This document shows positions 62,327 to 64,000 of a stretch of 64,000 nucleotides of DNA, piece after piece (position 1 is the stretch's first letter; each line of letters opens with the position of its first letter). The stretch covers positions 1 through 64,000 of the forward strand of contig JAPLTF010000070.1 of assembly GCA_026398275.1 (NCBI GenBank), read 5' to 3'. A model generated the notes under the pieces. It ran no database searches. It was not told the origin of the DNA and saw nothing but the letters and a program-made list of their open reading frames with translations. The stretch is from Verrucomicrobiota bacterium (GTDB taxonomy: Bacteria; Verrucomicrobiota; Verrucomicrobiia; Chthoniobacterales; Terrimicrobiaceae). Both the position numbers and the translations under genes were made by a program.

Positions 62327-62515
62327 ATGAAATCCATCATCACACTTCTCTCCGTCGCCTTCATCGCATCCGTCGGTTTCACCGGCTGCTGCACAAAGGG
62401 AGCACAAAGCAACTGCCCGATGAAGAACAAGCCAGCCTGCAGCGCCACCGGCACGTCGTGCTGCGCCAGCTCCACGGCTACCTGCCCGATGAAGAAGAAG
62501 ACCTCCTCACAGTAG
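62327..62515 (+). CDS. Very small cysteine-rich lipoprotein
   Basis: The 62-residue precursor has a lipoprotein signal (MKSIITLLSVAFIASVGFTG then C) and a mature part with eight cysteines in three clusters: CC at the lipid site, NCPMKNKPAC, and SCCASSTATCPMKKK. CPMK occurs twice. It resembles the two small Cys-rich exported proteins near 57.5-58 kb in composition, but not closely in sequence. Surface-anchored metal binding is a guess. It diverges from the acyl-CoA ligase and has its own good promoter. Confidence 0.7.
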   Translation: MKSIITLLSVAFIASVGFTGCCTKGAQSNCPMKNKPACSATGTSCCASSTATCPMKKKTSSQ

Positions 62516-62887
62516 TAGGAGGCATAGCAGGGGGCGCGGGAGCATGGTTGCGGAATATTCCACGAGCCTTGCGGCGATGCCGTTTGCCGCTGGCGTGCCC
62601 GCAGCCGGCGGGGACCCCGCGCGTCTGTTTGCAGGCGAGCGGAAATGACCGCCGTGGTCGCATCACCGAAAGTTGCATAAGTAGAAGAAGTGGCGGCGAA
62701 GCCGCGATCACGCCTCGACAGAGCGAGGCGGCTACATCGGGGCGCAAGGCGTCGCTGGGGCCTTGGTGTTGTAGCAACGGCGCTGTGTCGCCGTGTTCGT
62801 CCCGACCCGCGCGAAGCGCGCTCACTGCCTCCCGCGCGGGGCTGCGAAGCATTGGACAAATCCGGCCGCGTGTGATTGCGTGGGACC
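62516..62887. other. Gap with REP-like hairpins before the UPF0173 gene
   Basis: These 372 bases contain no credible gene. The second half is a run of palindromes described separately (62691-62842). The first half (62516-62690) shows GC-rich sequence with GCC/CGG repeats and nothing I can name. Confidence 0.5.
62691..62842. repeat. Cluster of REP-like palindromes
   Basis: The hairpins in order are GCGGC-GAA-GCCGC (62693-62705), CGCCTCG-ACAGAG-CGAGGCG (62711-62730), an imperfect stem around AACGGCG...CGCCGT (62776-62793), and CGCGC-GAA-GCGCG (62808-62820). They sit between two genes transcribed in the same direction, where REP-type sequences commonly accumulate. Confidence 0.6.
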
Positions 62888-63568
62888 ATGAAACTCACCT
62901 ATTTCGGGCACTCGTGTTTTCTTGTGGAGAGCGGCGGACAGAAGTTGCTTTTTGATCCGTTCATCACTCCGAACCCGCTGGCGAAAGGCGTGGATATTTC
63001 AAAAATCCAGGCGGACCTGATCCTGCTCTCCCACGGCCATGTCGACCATGTGGCCGATGCGGTGGCGCTCGCGAGCCAGACCGGTGCGCCGGTGGTGAGC
63101 AATTGGGAAGTGTCCGAGTGGCTCGGGCGGCAGGGGCTTACGAACCTTGTGGCTATGAACCACGGCGGATCCAGGAGCTTCGGCTTCGGTCGCGTGAAGA
63201 TGACCGGCGCGATCCATTCCAGCACGATGCCGGATGGCTCGGCCGGCGGAAACCCCGGCGGCTATGTCGTGGAGTTCGCGGAGGGGGCGTTCTATTATTC
63301 CGGCGACACGGCGCTCACGATGGACATGAAGCTGATTCCGGAAGAATTTGCGATCCGGTTCGCGGTCCTGCCGATCGGTGACAACTTCACGATGGGCGCA
63401 TCCGACGCCACCAGGGCCGCCGGATTCGTGGACACGAGCATCGTCGTCGGCGTCCACTACAATACATTTCCTCCGATTGTGATCAACAAGGAGGAAGCAG
63501 TCGCAACCTTTTCAAAATCCGGGCGGACGCTGCTGCTGCCGGCGATTGGGGAAACGGTGGAGATTTGA
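62888..63568 (+). CDS. UPF0173 metal-dependent hydrolase (metallo-beta-lactamase fold)
   Basis: The 226-residue protein starts MKLTYFGHSCFLVESGGQKL and has the metal motif LLSHGHVDHVADAV (H-x-H-x-D-H), then YYSGDTALTMDMKLI and a late His in VVGVHYNTFPPI. This is the standard UPF0173/YtkL family layout. Members bind two metal ions; the substrates are not known. I start at the ATG 62888; an alternative start 12 bases earlier is less family-like. Confidence 0.92.
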   Translation: MKLTYFGHSCFLVESGGQKLLFDPFITPNPLAKGVDISKIQADLILLSHGHVDHVADAVALASQTGAPVVSNWEVSEWLGRQGLTNLVAMNHGGSRSFGFGRVKMTGAIHSSTMPDGSAGGNPGGYVVEFAEGAFYYSGDTALTMDMKLIPEEFAIRFAVLPIGDNFTMGASDATRAAGFVDTSIVVGVHYNTFPPIVINKEEAVATFSKSGRTLLLPAIGETVEI

Positions 63569-63658
63569 TCCGCCCTCGGGTCGGAGGTGACGATTTTGGC
63601 GCAACCGAGCTCAGCCACAGCAGCGCAAACGGGCGGAGTGTGGGCGTTGCCGGATTTT

Positions 63659-64000
63659 TCACCTGGCGAGATATTGCTTGCGGCGGCTTTCCGGAAATTT
63701 TTCAATCGCGTAGCGCAGCATCGTTCGCGGCATGCGCGCCCGGTTTTCATCCAGGAAGTTTTCCAGGGCGCGCACGTCCCGCTTGCCGGCCTCGCGCAGC
63801 ATCCACCCGCAGGCCTTGTGCATGAGGTCGTGCGGGTCGCTCAGGAGCTTGTTTGCCAGGGAGAACGTGTCGCTCACGTCGCCGGCACGGATGAATGCAA
63901 ACGTTGAGATGATCGCGATCCGTCTATCCCAAAGCCATGGCGAGGACGCCAGCTTCCTGAGCGGGGCGCGGTTGCGGCCGAGCAGCCAGGCCCCGATGAT
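63659..64000 (-). CDS. C-terminal part of an AlkD-like DNA alkylation repair protein (partial)
   Basis: The frame is open from the right edge and ends at 63659, giving 113 residues. LASSPWLWDRRIAIISTFAF followed by IRAGD, then DPHDLMHKACGWMLREAGKR and MPRTMLRYAIEKFPESRRKQ, are typical of the AlkD HEAT-repeat glycosylases. These remove N3- and N7-alkylated purines. The W.RRIAI.ST..FIR.GD segment carries residues that flank the DNA-binding cleft. The N-terminal half lies beyond the window. Confidence 0.88.
   Translation of the reverse strand: MIGAWLLGRNRAPLRKLASSPWLWDRRIAIISTFAFIRAGDVSDTFSLANKLLSDPHDLMHKACGWMLREAGKRDVRALENFLDENRARMPRTMLRYAIEKFPESRRKQYLAR

Noticed and set aside
60386-62515. 709-codon open frame on the plus strand, opposite the acyl-CoA ligase
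   Set aside because: It is an antisense shadow of the ligase, whose motifs are intact. Only its last 63 codons, read from 62327, make sense as the small lipoprotein.

Overview
The window looks like about 64 kb of chromosome from a member of the Verrucomicrobiota (PVC group), possibly near Spartobacteria/Terrimicrobiaceae; the lower rank is a guess. The support is a PEP-CTERM surface protein, a long IspG with a large inserted domain, a short housekeeping-type sigma factor, a Rieske/cytochrome b plus caa3-type oxidase gene cluster, Uma2, GHL10 and Gfo/Idh genes, and many GC-rich REP-like palindromes. Most of the window is ordinary dense chromosome with genes on both strands and many 4-base start/stop overlaps.

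Region 1 (1-19.9 kb) is devoted to the cell surface. It holds a PEP-CTERM protein, a secreted PstS-like protein, a small anchored protein, an STT3-like membrane glycosyltransferase with a TPR tail, a 4000-residue filamentous-haemagglutinin-type exoprotein and a membrane-anchored TPR protein. The PEP-CTERM gene and the giant exoprotein gene lie 17 kb apart on opposite strands. Each is preceded by the same 50-bp two-block element (180-229 and 17903-17952, with identical internal spacing). This is the strongest candidate here for an undescribed regulatory system.

Region 2 (19.9-27.5 kb) is one tightly packed minus-strand operon: coxB, coxA, coxC, an unknown membrane protein, a dihaem lipoprotein, a Rieske protein and a cytochrome b fused to cytochrome c. 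It reads as a complete quinol-to-oxygen electron transfer chain. A Tat-type M15/YcbK-like peptidase diverges from it. Region 3 (27.6-28.7 kb) has tRNA-Ser(GCU), tRNA-Arg(CCG) and a short insertion bounded by a duplicated tRNA 3' end.

Region 4 (28.7-43.8 kb) carries hom-thrC-lysC, a sigma-70 factor with a strong terminator, a photolyase, and the isoprenoid/envelope cluster cdsA-dxr-(uma2)-rseP-ispG. A REP palindrome is embedded in frame inside ispG. Remnants of a helicase and an ATPase, probably a decayed defence island, lie between cdsA and a pyrimidine nucleoside phosphorylase.

Region 5 (42.6-49.2 kb) holds an rmlD-like reductase, rsmE, pheA, tolB, pal and a DegT aminotransferase on the minus strand, then a GHL10 glycosidase-like gene on the plus strand. 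Region 6 (49.3-64 kb) holds a coiled-coil/TPR protein, two Gfo/Idh oxidoreductases, an antitoxin remnant, a URO-D family protein, an Mla-type lipid transporter (STAS, permease, ATPase, no MlaD), three very small cysteine-rich exported proteins, a fatty acid desaturase, a long-chain acyl-CoA ligase, a UPF0173 hydrolase and the end of an AlkD-like gene. Functions are assigned by recognising family motifs in the translated sequence; no database search was run.
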